A stretch of 64,000 nt of DNA from Lachnospiraceae bacterium (lineage in GTDB: Bacteria > Bacillota > Clostridia > Lachnospirales > Lachnospiraceae), in the NCBI GenBank assembly GCA_016281555.1, contig JAEEIV010000067.1, forward strand, positions 1 through 64,000. Reading direction: 5' to 3'. The position numbers and the translations under genes are program-made. Under the pieces are notes generated by a model. It did no database searches, was not told the origin of the DNA, and saw only the letters and a list, made by a program, of their open reading frames with translations. Positions 18,356-27,167 of the stretch are shown here, piece after piece. Position 1 is the stretch's first letter. Every line of letters starts with the position of its first letter.

Positions 18356-19012
18356 ATGAGTATGAAATTCTACATCATTCGTCACGGCGAAACCGAAATG
18401 AATACGAGAGGCGCATTGCAGGGATGGACGGACGGCGCATTGAATCAAAGCGGACGGGATCTCGCCGTGCTGACGGGCCGCGCCATGAAAGGGATCCGGT
18501 TCGACGCCTGTATTTCAAGTCCGCTGATCCGAGCGAAGGAAACCGTCGAGATCGTGCTCCGGGAAAGCGGCAATGACGTCCCCGTGCTTTTAGACGACCG
18601 CATCAAAGAGATCAGTTTCGGCGATCATGAAAACGCGAGAGCTTCAGAACTCGGAGAAAACGGGCTTCGCTTCATGAAGGATCCGTTTCACATGGAGCGG
18701 TTTCCGAACGGCGAATCGGTCCGGGACGTATGCGAAAGAACGCAGGCGTTTCTTCAGGAACTGGCTTCCCGGGACGACGGAAAGACTTACCTCATCGGGA
18801 CGCACGGGTGCGCGGTCCGGGCCATGCTGAACTTCCTGTACGAGGATCCGACCGATTACTGGCAGGGGGTCGTGCCCTACAATTGCTCCGTGAACATTCT
18901 GGAGGCGAACGGCGGGATCCTCCGGTTCATTGAACGCGACAAAATCTATTACGATCCGGAACTGATCGTGGATCGGTATAAGATAGAGAAAAATCCGCTT
19001 GACAATCCATAA
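18356..19012 (+). CDS. Histidine phosphatase family protein (phosphoglycerate mutase-like)
   Basis: 218 residues from the ATG at 18356, which has GGGAGA 7 bases upstream. The phosphohistidine signature is RHGETEMN at residues 9-16, the second conserved Arg/Glu region is SPLIRAKET, and the second catalytic His is in GTHGCAVR. This is a cytosolic broad phosphatase of the GpmB/CobC type; the substrate cannot be told from sequence. It has no clear promoter of its own in the 108 bases after tRNA-Glu. The rpsT promoter overlaps its 3' end. Confidence 0.85.
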   Translation: MSMKFYIIRHGETEMNTRGALQGWTDGALNQSGRDLAVLTGRAMKGIRFDACISSPLIRAKETVEIVLRESGNDVPVLLDDRIKEISFGDHENARASELGENGLRFMKDPFHMERFPNGESVRDVCERTQAFLQELASRDDGKTYLIGTHGCAVRAMLNFLYEDPTDYWQGVVPYNCSVNILEANGGILRFIERDKIYYDPELIVDRYKIEKNPLDNP

Positions 19013-19026
19013 AACTATGCTATTAT
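18999..19026 (+). promoter_or_regulatory. Promoter of rpsT
   Basis: TTGACA (18999-19004), 16 bases, TATTAT (19021-19026) with extended TGC. It starts inside the 3' end of the upstream phosphatase gene. The leader to the rpsT start is about 97 bases, long enough for autoregulation by S20, but I cannot define a binding fold. Confidence 0.85.
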
Positions 19027-19129
19027 AACAGAGTATGTTTGCGCGAAGGCCAACGTGTCTCGGCCGGGCGTGACGAATTCCGGCGAACCCTCTACCGGCG
19101 GGATTCAAAAAAATATACGGAGGTGCCAG

Positions 19130-19393
19130 ATGGCAAATATCAAATCTGCGAAAAAGCGCGTTCTGGTCGCGAAGACGAGAACGGAAAGAAACAAGGCGAT
19201 CAAGTCTGAAGTGAAGACTTATGTGAAGAAAGTGGACGCTGCGATCGCCGCAGGAGACAAGGAAGCCGCGAAGCAGGCGCTTGTTGATGCGGAAGTCAAG
19301 TTGACGAAGGCAGCGACCAAGGGCGTATATCATAAGAACACTGTTTCCAGAAAGGTCGGCCGGTTGTCGAAAGCAGTTGACAAGATGGCATAA
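19130..19393 (+). CDS. rpsT: 30S ribosomal protein S20
   Basis: Binds 16S rRNA early in small-subunit assembly. The 87-residue product starts at the ATG at 19130 (MANIKSAKKRVLVAKTRTER) behind GGAGGT, and the length matches the family. It is Ala/Lys-rich and all-helical. The track ORF extends upstream into the leader and should be trimmed. It has its own promoter and a strong terminator. Confidence 0.97.
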   Translation: MANIKSAKKRVLVAKTRTERNKAIKSEVKTYVKKVDAAIAAGDKEAAKQALVDAEVKLTKAATKGVYHKNTVSRKVGRLSKAVDKMA

Positions 19394-19407
19394 GGCTTCT
19401 GAAGACG

Positions 19408-19442
19408 AAAGAGACCCAGGCGCGGCTGCAGGGGTCTCTTTT
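19408..19442 (+). terminator. Rho-independent terminator after rpsT
   Basis: Stem AAAGAGACCC / GGGTCTCTTT closed by a GC-rich loop and followed by further T. Confidence 0.93.
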
Positions 19443-19456
19443 CATATATTCAGAAC

Positions 19457-20845
19457 ATGAAAGCGCATATGGAACACAGGATCGTGGCGGTGGACCCGGG
19501 GTCCATTGCCGAGGAAATGGGAATAGAAGCGGGTGACGTGCTGGTCGCGGCGGACGGAATGGACGTCGAGGACGTTTTCGACTGGCGAGCCGTTCAGCTC
19601 GACGAGACCGTGACGCTTCTCATCCGGAAGCCGGACGGCGAGGAATGGGAGCTCGAGATCGAGAAAGACGAGGACGAGGAATTAGGACTCGTCTTTGAGA
19701 ACGACCTCATGAGCGACTACAGAAGCTGTTCGAACCAATGCATTTTCTGCTTCATTGACCAGATGCCTCCGGGCATGCGCCCGACGCTGTATTTCAAGGA
19801 CGACGATTCCCGGCTTTCGTTCCTTCAGGGAAATTACATCACCCTGACGAACATGAAGCAGCACGACGTGGACCGGATCATTCATCACCGTCTGGAGCCG
19901 ATGAACATCTCCGTGCACACGACGAATCCGGAACTCCGATGCGAAATGCTGCACAACCGGTTCGCCGGCAAGGTGTTGAAGTACCTGGACGATTTCTATG
20001 CGGCGGGCCTTACGATGAACGCCCAGATCGTGCTTTGCAAGGGCTACAACGACGGCGCGGAACTGGAAAGAACGCTTTCCGATCTTTACCGGTACGTACC
20101 GGTGCTGGAGTCTTTAAGCGTCGTCCCGGTCGGACTCACGAAATACCGGGAAAAACTGACGCCTCTTTCCCCGTTCACGAAGGAAGACGCCAAAGAAGTC
20201 ATTTCGACCGTGGAGCGCTGGCAGAAGAAAGCGTTCCGGGAAAAAGGCCTGCATTACGTGCATGCGAGCGACGAGCTTTATATCACGGCCGGATTGCCGT
20301 TCCCCGAAGAGTCGCGGTACGACGGCTATCTGCAGATCGAGAACGGTGTCGGGATGGCAAGGTCGCTTCTTACGGATGCATTGAAGGCCGTGCACCGGCA
20401 GAAAAAGGACGGGGAGAAGAAACGTTATCTGTTCGTGACCGGTGTGCTTGCGAAACCGCTTCTGGAAGCAGTGAGTGAAACGGTCTCGGAGAAATTCCCC
20501 GGGCATGAAAACCGGATCATTGCCATCCGGAACGACTTTTTCGGAGAAACCGTGACGGTCTCGGGACTCGTGACCGGACAGGACGTCATAAAACAGCTTC
20601 GCGGCATGGACTTGGGGGACGGACTCCTCCTTCCGAACTGCATGTTCCGGAGCGGAGAGGAAGTCTTCCTCGACGACGTGACGAGAACGGACGTGGAACG
20701 GGAACTCGGCACGAAGGTTTACATTTTGAAGAATACGGCGGAAGCTACGGTGCATGCCATGACCGGGCGGCTCACGACAGCCGATCTCGATCTGACGCAT
20801 GGGAAGTATGAGCTTGCAGAACCGCCGAAGGAAGGGAAATTATGA
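19457..20845 (+). CDS. DUF512 radical SAM protein with N-terminal PDZ-like domain
   Basis: 462 residues. A PDZ-like segment (residues 1-65, [19 protein letters not shown]) precedes a radical SAM core with CSNQCIFC (CxxxCxxC, about residue 92), then a C-terminal DUF512 region. The family is conserved in Clostridia directly before der, as here, but its reaction is unknown. The start is uncertain: ATG 19457 and ATG 19469 both lack a clear ribosome site. The gene overlaps der by four bases, so translation is coupled. Confidence 0.85.
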   Translation: MKAHMEHRIVAVDPGSIAEEMGIEAGDVLVAADGMDVEDVFDWRAVQLDETVTLLIRKPDGEEWELEIEKDEDEELGLVFENDLMSDYRSCSNQCIFCFIDQMPPGMRPTLYFKDDDSRLSFLQGNYITLTNMKQHDVDRIIHHRLEPMNISVHTTNPELRCEMLHNRFAGKVLKYLDDFYAAGLTMNAQIVLCKGYNDGAELERTLSDLYRYVPVLESLSVVPVGLTKYREKLTPLSPFTKEDAKEVISTVERWQKKAFREKGLHYVHASDELYITAGLPFPEESRYDGYLQIENGVGMARSLLTDALKAVHRQKKDGEKKRYLFVTGVLAKPLLEAVSETVSEKFPGHENRIIAIRNDFFGETVTVSGLVTGQDVIKQLRGMDLGDGLLLPNCMFRSGEEVFLDDVTRTDVERELGTKVYILKNTAEATVHAMTGRLTTADLDLTHGKYELAEPPKEGKL

Positions 20846-22158
20846 TCGTAGCCATCGTCGGACGCCCGAACGTGGGCAAATCGACTTTGTTCAATGCATT
20901 GGCGGGTGAGACCGTCTCGATCGTTCAGGATACGCCCGGGGTGACCCGGGACCGGATCTACGCGACGGGCTCCTGGCTGGACAAAACCTACACGCTGATC
21001 GACACGGGCGGCATCGAGCCGGATTCGGGGGACGTGATCCTGTCGAAAATGCGGGAGCAGGCGGAGATCGCCATTGAGACCGCGGACGTGATCATCTTTC
21101 TCGTCGATGTTAAACAGGGGCTGCAGGATGCGGATTCGAAGGTGGCGGACATGCTCCGGAAGTCCGGAAAACCCGTCGTACTTGCAGTAAATAAGGTGGA
21201 TTCCTTCACGAAACAGATGGTCGACGTGTACGAGTTCTACAATCTCGGCATCGGCGATCCCGTCGCGATCTCCGCAGTCTCGAAAAAGGGGCTCGGCGAT
21301 CTTCTGGAGCGCGTGTTCGAATATGAGAAAGAATCGGATGCGTCGGACGAAGAAGACGACCGGCCGAGGATCGCGGTCATCGGCAAACCCAATACCGGAA
21401 AATCCTCGCTGGTGAACCGCCTCCTGAAGGAAGACCGGATGATCGTGTCGGACATTGCCGGTACGACGAGGGACGCGATCGATTCCGTGGTCCGCTTCCG
21501 GGACCGCGAATACGTTTTCACGGATACGGCGGGCTTACGGAGAAAGAGCCGGATCAAGGAGGAGATCGAGCAATTTTCGATCATCCGCGCCGTGACGGCG
21601 GTAGAGAAGAGCGACGTGGTGATCCTGATGCTCGACGCCTCGGAGGGCGTGACGGAGCAGGATGCGAAGATCGCCGGCATTGCGCACGACCGCGGCAAGG
21701 GCGTACTTATTCTCGTGAATAAATGGGATCTCGTCGAGAAGGACGACAAGACGATCTACCGGTTTACCGAAAACATTAAGAAAACCCTGTCGTTCATGCC
21801 CTATGCGCAGCTTCTCTTCATCTCGGTGAAGACCGGGCAGCGGGTGGACAAACTCTTCGACATGCTGGATACGGTGATCCAGAACCAGAATCTCCGGATC
21901 CCGACCGGCGTCCTGAACGAGATCATTTCGGAAGCGGTCGTCATGCAGCAGCCGCCGTCCGACAAGGGCAAGCGTTTGAAGATCTTTTACGCGACCGAAG
22001 TCAGCGTCAAACCGCCGACCTTCGTCATCTTCGTGAATTCAAAGGAACTCATGCATTTTTCCTATACGCGGTATCTCGAGAACAAGATCCGCGAGGCGTT
22101 CGGTTTCATGGGCACGCCGCTCCGGTTCGTCATCCGGGAGCGCGGCGAGAAAGAATGA
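20842..22158 (+). CDS. der: Ribosome biogenesis GTPase Der (EngA)
   Basis: Double GTPase required for 50S assembly. It has two complete G domains: GRPNVGKST at residue 7 with DTPG and NKVD, and GKPNTGKSS at about residue 179 with DTAG and NKWD. A C-terminal KH-like domain follows. 438 residues, normal for the family. The ATGA overlap with the DUF512 gene and PlsY following 18 bases later suggest one operon. Confidence 0.97.
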   Translation: MIVAIVGRPNVGKSTLFNALAGETVSIVQDTPGVTRDRIYATGSWLDKTYTLIDTGGIEPDSGDVILSKMREQAEIAIETADVIIFLVDVKQGLQDADSKVADMLRKSGKPVVLAVNKVDSFTKQMVDVYEFYNLGIGDPVAISAVSKKGLGDLLERVFEYEKESDASDEEDDRPRIAVIGKPNTGKSSLVNRLLKEDRMIVSDIAGTTRDAIDSVVRFRDREYVFTDTAGLRRKSRIKEEIEQFSIIRAVTAVEKSDVVILMLDASEGVTEQDAKIAGIAHDRGKGVLILVNKWDLVEKDDKTIYRFTENIKKTLSFMPYAQLLFISVKTGQRVDKLFDMLDTVIQNQNLRIPTGVLNEIISEAVVMQQPPSDKGKRLKIFYATEVSVKPPTFVIFVNSKELMHFSYTRYLENKIREAFGFMGTPLRFVIRERGEKE

Positions 22159-22176
22159 GAGGAAAGGAGCGGGATC

Positions 22177-22842
22177 ATGTGGTGGATCAGGATCGTCCTT
22201 ATTGCGGCCGGTTACGTTTTCGGCCTCTTCCAGACGGGATACTTTTACGGTAAGATCACGGGCACGGACCTTAGGAAAAGCGGTTCGGGCAATACCGGCG
22301 CCACGAATGCGCTTCGCGTCGCGGGCATCAAGGGCGCGCTCATCGTCTTTTTCTTCGATGCATTGAAGGCGTTCATTCCCTGCTTCGCGGTCCGTCTTAT
22401 TTTCCGCAGCGACCCGTACATGTACGTTTATCTCGTATATACGGCCTTCGGCGTGATCCTCGGCAATGACTTTCCGTTCTACTTGAAATTCAAGGGCGGC
22501 AAGGGCGTGGCCGCCACCTGCGGCTGGTGCTTCGCCTGGCAATGGCAGATCACCCTTCTCGGACTTGCACTCTTTTTCTCGATTGCCTTTGCTACGGGGT
22601 ACGTGTCACTCGCGTCGATCATCGTCGCCCTGTTCATCATCGGAATGGCGGCGGCGTTCGGTTTCATGAGCATTTCCGGCTTCGCACCGGCACCGTTTTC
22701 CAACCCGATCTTCATCGAGTTTTTCGTGATCGTCATTCTGATGTCCGCCTTACTCATCTGGCGGCATAAGGGCAACGTGAAACGGCTGCTCACCGGTACG
22801 GAAAACCGGTTCGGGAAGCATCGGAAGAAAAAAGAAGAATAA
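22177..22842 (+). CDS. plsY: Acyl-phosphate glycerol-3-phosphate acyltransferase PlsY
   Basis: Integral membrane enzyme that transfers acyl from acyl-phosphate to glycerol 3-phosphate, the first step of phospholipid synthesis. The conserved motifs are present: SGNTGATNALR near residue 32, and KFKGGKGVAA near residue 110. Several hydrophobic helices follow. 221 residues. The ATG has AAGGAGCGG upstream. It ends only eight bases before the stop of the convergent CYTH gene. Confidence 0.95.
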   Translation: MWWIRIVLIAAGYVFGLFQTGYFYGKITGTDLRKSGSGNTGATNALRVAGIKGALIVFFFDALKAFIPCFAVRLIFRSDPYMYVYLVYTAFGVILGNDFPFYLKFKGGKGVAATCGWCFAWQWQITLLGLALFFSIAFATGYVSLASIIVALFIIGMAAAFGFMSISGFAPAPFSNPIFIEFFVIVILMSALLIWRHKGNVKRLLTGTENRFGKHRKKKEE

Positions 22843-22850
22843 AACTCCGG

Positions 22851-23312
22851 TCAGCGATCGGGGAACGGGTCAGGGCGGAGCGCCATGTTGGAATTGTGAT
22901 AATGCGGGTCGTTCGTGACGTCCCGTAAAAACCAGTCCGGCAGTTCGAACGCGAGGGCCTCCTCCACCGTGGGAAACTCGATTTCGAGAAGCGTGAGCCC
23001 CTCCAACTCGTCGTGGAACAGATCCAGCTCTGCCGTATAGGGCGGGAGAGGAATGCGGTAGCGCGTTTTCCGGATGACTCGGCCGTCTTTCTTTTCTTTC
23101 AGGTGAAGATACGCATCCTCGGTCAGCGGGAGATTGTACTCCTCCCGGGCCATCTTCCCCGGACCTTTGTAAGTCAAGTAATACTTGTCCCCGTCCTTCC
23201 GGACGCGGATCACGGGATGCACGGAAAGATACGCCTGTTCGATCTCCGAATGCGGATAAGAAGCCAGATCTTCCGGTAATTCTTTGATTAAAAATTTGCG
23301 CTCGATCTCCAT
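22851..23312 (-). CDS. CYTH domain protein (triphosphate tunnel enzyme family)
   Basis: 153 residues from the ATG at 23312, which follows AGGAGGG; the longer track start is not supported. The signature EIERKFL is at the N-terminus, followed by alternating charged strands (VIRVRKDGDKYYLTYKG) of the eight-stranded tunnel. Such proteins hydrolyse inorganic triphosphate or nucleoside triphosphates, or act as adenylate cyclases. The short single-domain form is most likely a triphosphatase. Confidence 0.88.
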   Translation of the reverse strand: MEIERKFLIKELPEDLASYPHSEIEQAYLSVHPVIRVRKDGDKYYLTYKGPGKMAREEYNLPLTEDAYLHLKEKKDGRVIRKTRYRIPLPPYTAELDLFHDELEGLTLLEIEFPTVEEALAFELPDWFLRDVTNDPHYHNSNMALRPDPFPDR

Positions 23313-23333
23313 GGGAGCCCTCCTGTAAAGCAT

Positions 23334-23362
23334 ATTATATCGCAGGGAGAGGTGTTCGTCAA
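23334..23362 (-). promoter_or_regulatory. Promoter of the CYTH gene
   Basis: On the minus strand TTGACG (23357-23362), 17 bases, TATAAT (23334-23339). Confidence 0.88.
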
Positions 23363-23384
23363 TGGAGGGACGGCGGATTCCGTC

Positions 23385-23413
23385 TTGCATTATTATGCAA
23401 TTCGTGATAGAGT
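23385..23413 (+). promoter_or_regulatory. Promoter of the DUF4364 gene with palindromic operator on the -35
   Basis: TTGCAT (23385-23390), 17 bases, TAGAGT (23408-23413) with extended TGA. The -35 is one arm of a perfect palindrome TTGCAT-TATT-ATGCAA (23385-23400), an apparent operator between divergent promoters. Confidence 0.65.
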
Positions 23414-23440
23414 GAGTTTTACGGAAACGGTACACAAATC

Positions 23441-23956
23441 ATGACTTTCGATCAGGAAACGCTCCACAAGTTAATGATCCTTTATTTATTGAAGCGGGTG
23501 AATCTCTCCCTCTCCAATGCGGATCTGTGGACTTTTTTTGAGGAAAAAGGATATACGAATTACTTCACGTTCCAGGAGCAGCTGCAGTCTCTCGTGGAAG
23601 CGAATCTGACCGTTTCGGAGATGATCCGGAACACCGAGTATTATGAACTCACGAAGCAGGGAGACGAGGCGCTTCATTACTTCATGAACGACATTCCGGA
23701 CGGCGTGAAGACGGACCTCGACGAATACATTACCGCGAAGAAATTCAAGATCAGAACGGAAGCGGGAATTACGGCGGATTACAATAGGACCGCGGATTTC
23801 GATTATCTCGCGCATCTTAAGATCCGCGAGGGGAAGACCACGCTGATGGACCTGAATCTTTCCGTTCCGACGGAAGAGCAGGCGAAGCAGCTGTCGAAGC
23901 ATCTCGAGGAGCACGCGGAAGAGATCTATCAGCACATCATGAAGCTGCTGATCTGA
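23441..23956 (+). CDS. DUF4364 family protein, probable winged-helix
   Basis: 171 residues, recognised as the clostridial DUF4364 family; the role is unknown. The first 90 residues have a winged-helix-like pattern (LHKLMILYLLKRVNLSLSNA, then a second helix pair and YELTKQGDEAL), suggesting a transcription regulator. The C-terminal half is mixed alpha/beta. The ATG at 23441 has only a poor ribosome site. A palindrome on its promoter -35 is consistent with autoregulation. Confidence 0.75.
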   Translation: MTFDQETLHKLMILYLLKRVNLSLSNADLWTFFEEKGYTNYFTFQEQLQSLVEANLTVSEMIRNTEYYELTKQGDEALHYFMNDIPDGVKTDLDEYITAKKFKIRTEAGITADYNRTADFDYLAHLKIREGKTTLMDLNLSVPTEEQAKQLSKHLEEHAEEIYQHIMKLLI

Positions 23957-23971
23957 CCGGAAAAATAGTGC

Positions 23972-24000
23972 TTGCTTTTTTTCTTTGAGTATGTTATTAT
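23972..24000 (+). promoter_or_regulatory. Promoter of rpmE
   Basis: TTGCTT (23972-23977), 17 bases, TATTAT (23995-24000) with extended TGT. Confidence 0.8.
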
Positions 24001-24018
24001 TCAAGTCTGTGTGAAAAA

Positions 24019-24037
24019 CCATGGTCGGAAACCATGG
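24019..24037 (+). ncRNA. Candidate L31 leader hairpin
   Basis: In the short rpmE leader, CCATGGT-CGGAA-ACCATGG forms a perfect 7-bp stem 20 bases before the start codon. Structured L31 leader RNAs bound by the protein are known in Firmicutes; whether this is one is inference. Confidence 0.5.
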
Positions 24038-24056
24038 AAAAAAGAGAGGTATTGAA

Positions 24057-24263
24057 ATGAAAGAAGGAATTCATCCGGCTTATTACGAGTGCGTCGTGAC
24101 CTGCAACTGCGGAAACACCTTCACGACCGGCTCCACGAAGAAAGAGATCCACGTGGAAACCTGCTCCAAGTGCCATCCGTTCTACACGGGTCAGCAGAGA
24201 GCGGCGTCCGCGAAGGGACGTATCGAGCGTTTTAATAAGAAATACGGCGTCGATCAGAAGTAG
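24057..24263 (+). CDS. rpmE: 50S ribosomal protein L31, zinc-binding form
   Basis: 68 residues from the ATG at 24057 ([19 protein letters not shown]) behind AAGAGAGG; the track start is too early. It retains the Cys ligands CNCG and [10 protein letters not shown], so it is the C+ zinc form. It heads the conserved rpmE-yqhQ-prmC-prfA order, but a terminator directly after it limits read-through. Confidence 0.96.
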   Translation: MKEGIHPAYYECVVTCNCGNTFTTGSTKKEIHVETCSKCHPFYTGQQRAASAKGRIERFNKKYGVDQK

Positions 24264-24273
24264 GATCATTGTC

Positions 24274-24316
24274 AATGCCACGGCGTCTCCGGGAGGAGAA
24301 ACCGTGGCATTTTTAT
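24274..24316 (+). terminator. Rho-independent terminator after rpmE
   Basis: Stem AATGCCACGG / CCGTGGCATT with an inner TCTCC/GGAGA pair, followed by TTTTAT. Confidence 0.92.
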
Positions 24317-24345
24317 ACCCTTTTCACGGGAAAAAGGAGTGTTGA

Positions 24346-25329
24346 ATGAGCAAAAAGAAGTACAGCGGCATCGGCGGACAGGCCGTGATGGAAGGCATCA
24401 TGATGCGGAACGGGAACCGCTATGCGGTGGCGGTCAGAAAAAAGGACGGGGAGATCGTCGTCGACGTGCAGGATTCGGTGCCGTTTGGTGAAAAGCACAA
24501 ATGGGGAAAATGGCCGATCGTCCGCGGCGTCGTGGCCTTCGTCGAATCCCTCGTCATCGGGATGAAGACGCTCATGTGGTCGTCTTCCTTCTTCGAGGTC
24601 GAAGAGGACGAAAAGAAGAAGGAAAAGGAAGAAAAGAAAGAGAAGAAATCCGGCCTTTCCGGAGGCGAGACCGCACTGACGCTCGTCATTGCGATCCTGC
24701 TCGCCGTCGGCATTTTCATCGTGCTTCCGACGGTCGTTTCCAACTTTCTGAAACGCTGGATCGAAAACGCCGTGCTGATCTCCCTCATCGAGGGAGTTCT
24801 CCGGCTCGGCATTTTCATTGCCTATATTTCGCTGATCTCGCTCATGAAGGACGTCCGGAGAACATATATGTATCACGGCTCCGAGCACAAATGCATCAAC
24901 TGTCTCGAGAGCGGAATGCCGCTGACGGTCGAGAACGTGATGAAGAGTTCGAAGGAGCACAAGCGCTGTGGAACGAGCTTTCTTCTGTTCGTCATGCTGA
25001 TCTCCATCGTGGTGTTCATCATCGTCGGCATCGTGCTGCAGTCGCTCGGCATCGACGTGCTTTGGGTCAGACTGCTTACGAGGATCCTGCTCATCCCGCT
25101 CATTGCCGGTCTTTCGTATGAACTCATCCGCTTCAACGGGCGGTTCGACAATGCGTTCACCTACGTCCTTTCGCGACCCGGCATGTGGCTTCAGGCGCTG
25201 ACGACGAAGGAGCCGACTGATGACATGGCGGAAGTGGCGATTCAGGCGGTGGAAGCGGTGTTTGACTGGAGAACGTTTCTGAAGGAGAGTTTCGATCTTG
25301 ACGTACCGGACGTATCTGAAGAACAGTAA
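24346..25329 (+). CDS. yqhQ: DUF1385 family membrane protein (YqhQ-like)
   Basis: 327 residues. The family signature GGQAVMEGIMMRNG is at residues 7-20. A charged Lys/Glu stretch (about 86-104) separates it from membrane segments near 110-135, 150-170 and 205-250. The conserved YHGSEHKCINCLE motif lies between them. Function is unknown; the family is a fixed partner of prmC/prfA in Firmicutes. The ATG follows AAAAAGGAGTG. Its 3' end overlaps the prmC start by 32 bases. Confidence 0.9.
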   Translation: MSKKKYSGIGGQAVMEGIMMRNGNRYAVAVRKKDGEIVVDVQDSVPFGEKHKWGKWPIVRGVVAFVESLVIGMKTLMWSSSFFEVEEDEKKKEKEEKKEKKSGLSGGETALTLVIAILLAVGIFIVLPTVVSNFLKRWIENAVLISLIEGVLRLGIFIAYISLISLMKDVRRTYMYHGSEHKCINCLESGMPLTVENVMKSSKEHKRCGTSFLLFVMLISIVVFIIVGIVLQSLGIDVLWVRLLTRILLIPLIAGLSYELIRFNGRFDNAFTYVLSRPGMWLQALTTKEPTDDMAEVAIQAVEAVFDWRTFLKESFDLDVPDVSEEQ

Positions 25330-26113
25330 AGTCCCGGACCCGAAGGCACTCGTGCTTTATGCGGCGGACTTCGACCTTTCGGAACTCGTCCTGAAACTGG
25401 ACGAAGAGATTCCGGAAGAGATGTTCCGGAAACTTGAGGAGGTCTCGCAGAAAGTGCTGTCCGGTCTCCCTTTGCAGTATGCGCTTCGAAAAGCCCCTTT
25501 TTACGGCTTCTGGTTTCAGGTCGATGAACGAGTGCTGATTCCCCGTTTCGACTCGGAAATCCTTGTAAATGAAGTGCTGAAGGCCATTCCGGAAGAGGAG
25601 ACCGTGTCCGTGCTCGACCTTTGCACCGGAAGCGGCTGCATCGGTCTTTGCATCAAAGCGCTCCGTCCGGAGTCCTCCGCGGTGCTGACGGACGTTTCCG
25701 AGGACGCGCTGTCAGTCGCGAAAGAGAACGCGGCAAGGCTGTCCGTACAGGCGGAGTTTATAAAAAGCGACCTTTTTTCTGCGGTGGACGGTGTGTTCGA
25801 CGTCATCGTTTCAAACCCTCCCTACATCAGGACGGAGGAGATCGGGACGCTCGACGATGAAGTGAAGGACCACGAACCCCGGCTCGCATTGGACGGCGGA
25901 GCGGACGGCCTGAAGTTTTACCGGAGGATCGCCCGGGAGGCGGGAAAACACTTAAAAAACGGCGGAAAGATCTTCCTCGAGATCGGATACGACGAAGGCG
26001 CTTCCGTGAGTGAATTATTAGAAAACGCAGGCTTCGGCGGGTTCCGGACCGTGAAGGATCTCGCCGGAAAAGACAGAGTGGTGGCGGCATGCTGGAACAA
26101 TTGGAACAATTGA
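25298..26113 (+). CDS. prmC: Release factor glutamine methyltransferase PrmC
   Basis: Methylates the glutamine of the GGQ motif of release factors, using S-adenosylmethionine. The start is a TTG at 25298 with AAGGAGAG eight bases upstream, inside yqhQ. It has an N-terminal helical domain, then the SAM motif [11 protein letters not shown] (about residue 107) and the catalytic NPPYIR (about 172). 271 residues. Its 3' end overlaps prfA by 25 bases, coupling the enzyme to its substrate. Confidence 0.95.
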   Translation: MTYRTYLKNSKVPDPKALVLYAADFDLSELVLKLDEEIPEEMFRKLEEVSQKVLSGLPLQYALRKAPFYGFWFQVDERVLIPRFDSEILVNEVLKAIPEEETVSVLDLCTGSGCIGLCIKALRPESSAVLTDVSEDALSVAKENAARLSVQAEFIKSDLFSAVDGVFDVIVSNPPYIRTEEIGTLDDEVKDHEPRLALDGGADGLKFYRRIAREAGKHLKNGGKIFLEIGYDEGASVSELLENAGFGGFRTVKDLAGKDRVVAACWNNWNN

Positions 26114-27150
26114 TGCGGCGTTATGAGGAGATCGTGCGGGATCTGCAGTCCGGCACGCTTTCTTCCGATGCGCTGAAATCCCGGTTAAAGGAGCAGGGAG
26201 AACTGGAACCGCTGGCCGAACTGTACCGGACGTACGAGAAGGCCGAAAAAACGCTTCGGGACGACAGCGAACTCCTCGAAACGGAAAAAGACGCGGAATT
26301 CAGGGAAGTCCTGAAGGAAGAGATCCGGGAAACGGAGGATCTTCTCGCTTCGACGGAGGAGAAGATCCGTATTTTCCTGCTGCCGAAAGACAAAAACGAC
26401 GACCGGAACGTGGTCCTCGAGATCCGGAGCGGTGCGGGCGGAGACGAAGCGGCGCTGTTTGCGGCGGAGGTCTACCGCATGTATCAGCATTATGCCGAGT
26501 CCCGGCACTGGAAGGTGGAGACCGTCGAGTACAATGAATCCGGCATCGGCGGAGCGCAGAAGATCACCGGCATCGTCACGGGAAAGGGCGCCTATTCGGT
26601 GCTGAAATTCGAATCCGGCGTGCACCGGGTGCAGCGCGTGCCGAAGACCGAGTCCCAGGGGCGGATCCATACGTCGACGATCACGGTCTCGGTCCTTCCG
26701 GAAGCGGAGGAGGTCGACGTGAAGATCGACATGAACGACTGCCGGTTCGACGTGTTCCGGGCGTCCGGAAACGGCGGCCAATGCGTGAACACCACCGATT
26801 CGGCGGTCCGGCTCACCCATTATCCGACCGGCATCGTGATCTCCTGTCAGGACGAGAAATCGCAGCTCCAGAACCGGGCCAAGGCATTGCAGGTCCTGCG
26901 GTCCCGGCTCTACGATCTCGAGTGCCGGAAACAGAAGGAAGCCGAGGACCGGGAGCGGAGAGCTCAGGTCGGGACGGGAGACCGGTCCGAAAAGATCCGC
27001 ACCTACAATTTCCCTCAGGGACGCGTGACCGATCACCGGCTGAACCAGAGTTTTTACAACATTGACGCCGTCATGAACGGCGATCTCGATCAGATCCTGA
27101 AGGCATTGATCTTAAAGGATCAGGCGGAAAAACTTGCCAAAGAAGCGTAA
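26089..27150 (+). CDS. prfA: Peptide chain release factor 1
   Basis: Ends translation at UAA and UAG. The GGQ loop is [15 protein letters not shown] near residue 230. The stop-reading tripeptide is PKT, fitting the RF1 PxT pattern rather than RF2 SPF. 353 residues with the N-terminal coiled domain. The ATG lies within the end of prmC. Confidence 0.96.
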   Translation: MLEQLEQLMRRYEEIVRDLQSGTLSSDALKSRLKEQGELEPLAELYRTYEKAEKTLRDDSELLETEKDAEFREVLKEEIRETEDLLASTEEKIRIFLLPKDKNDDRNVVLEIRSGAGGDEAALFAAEVYRMYQHYAESRHWKVETVEYNESGIGGAQKITGIVTGKGAYSVLKFESGVHRVQRVPKTESQGRIHTSTITVSVLPEAEEVDVKIDMNDCRFDVFRASGNGGQCVNTTDSAVRLTHYPTGIVISCQDEKSQLQNRAKALQVLRSRLYDLECRKQKEAEDRERRAQVGTGDRSEKIRTYNFPQGRVTDHRLNQSFYNIDAVMNGDLDQILKALILKDQAEKLAKEA

Positions 27151-27167
27151 AAAGAAACGGACAAACG

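Noticed and set aside
22793-22811. ACCGGT hairpin at the plsY end as terminator
   Set aside because: No T run on either strand; likely chance palindromes in coding sequence.
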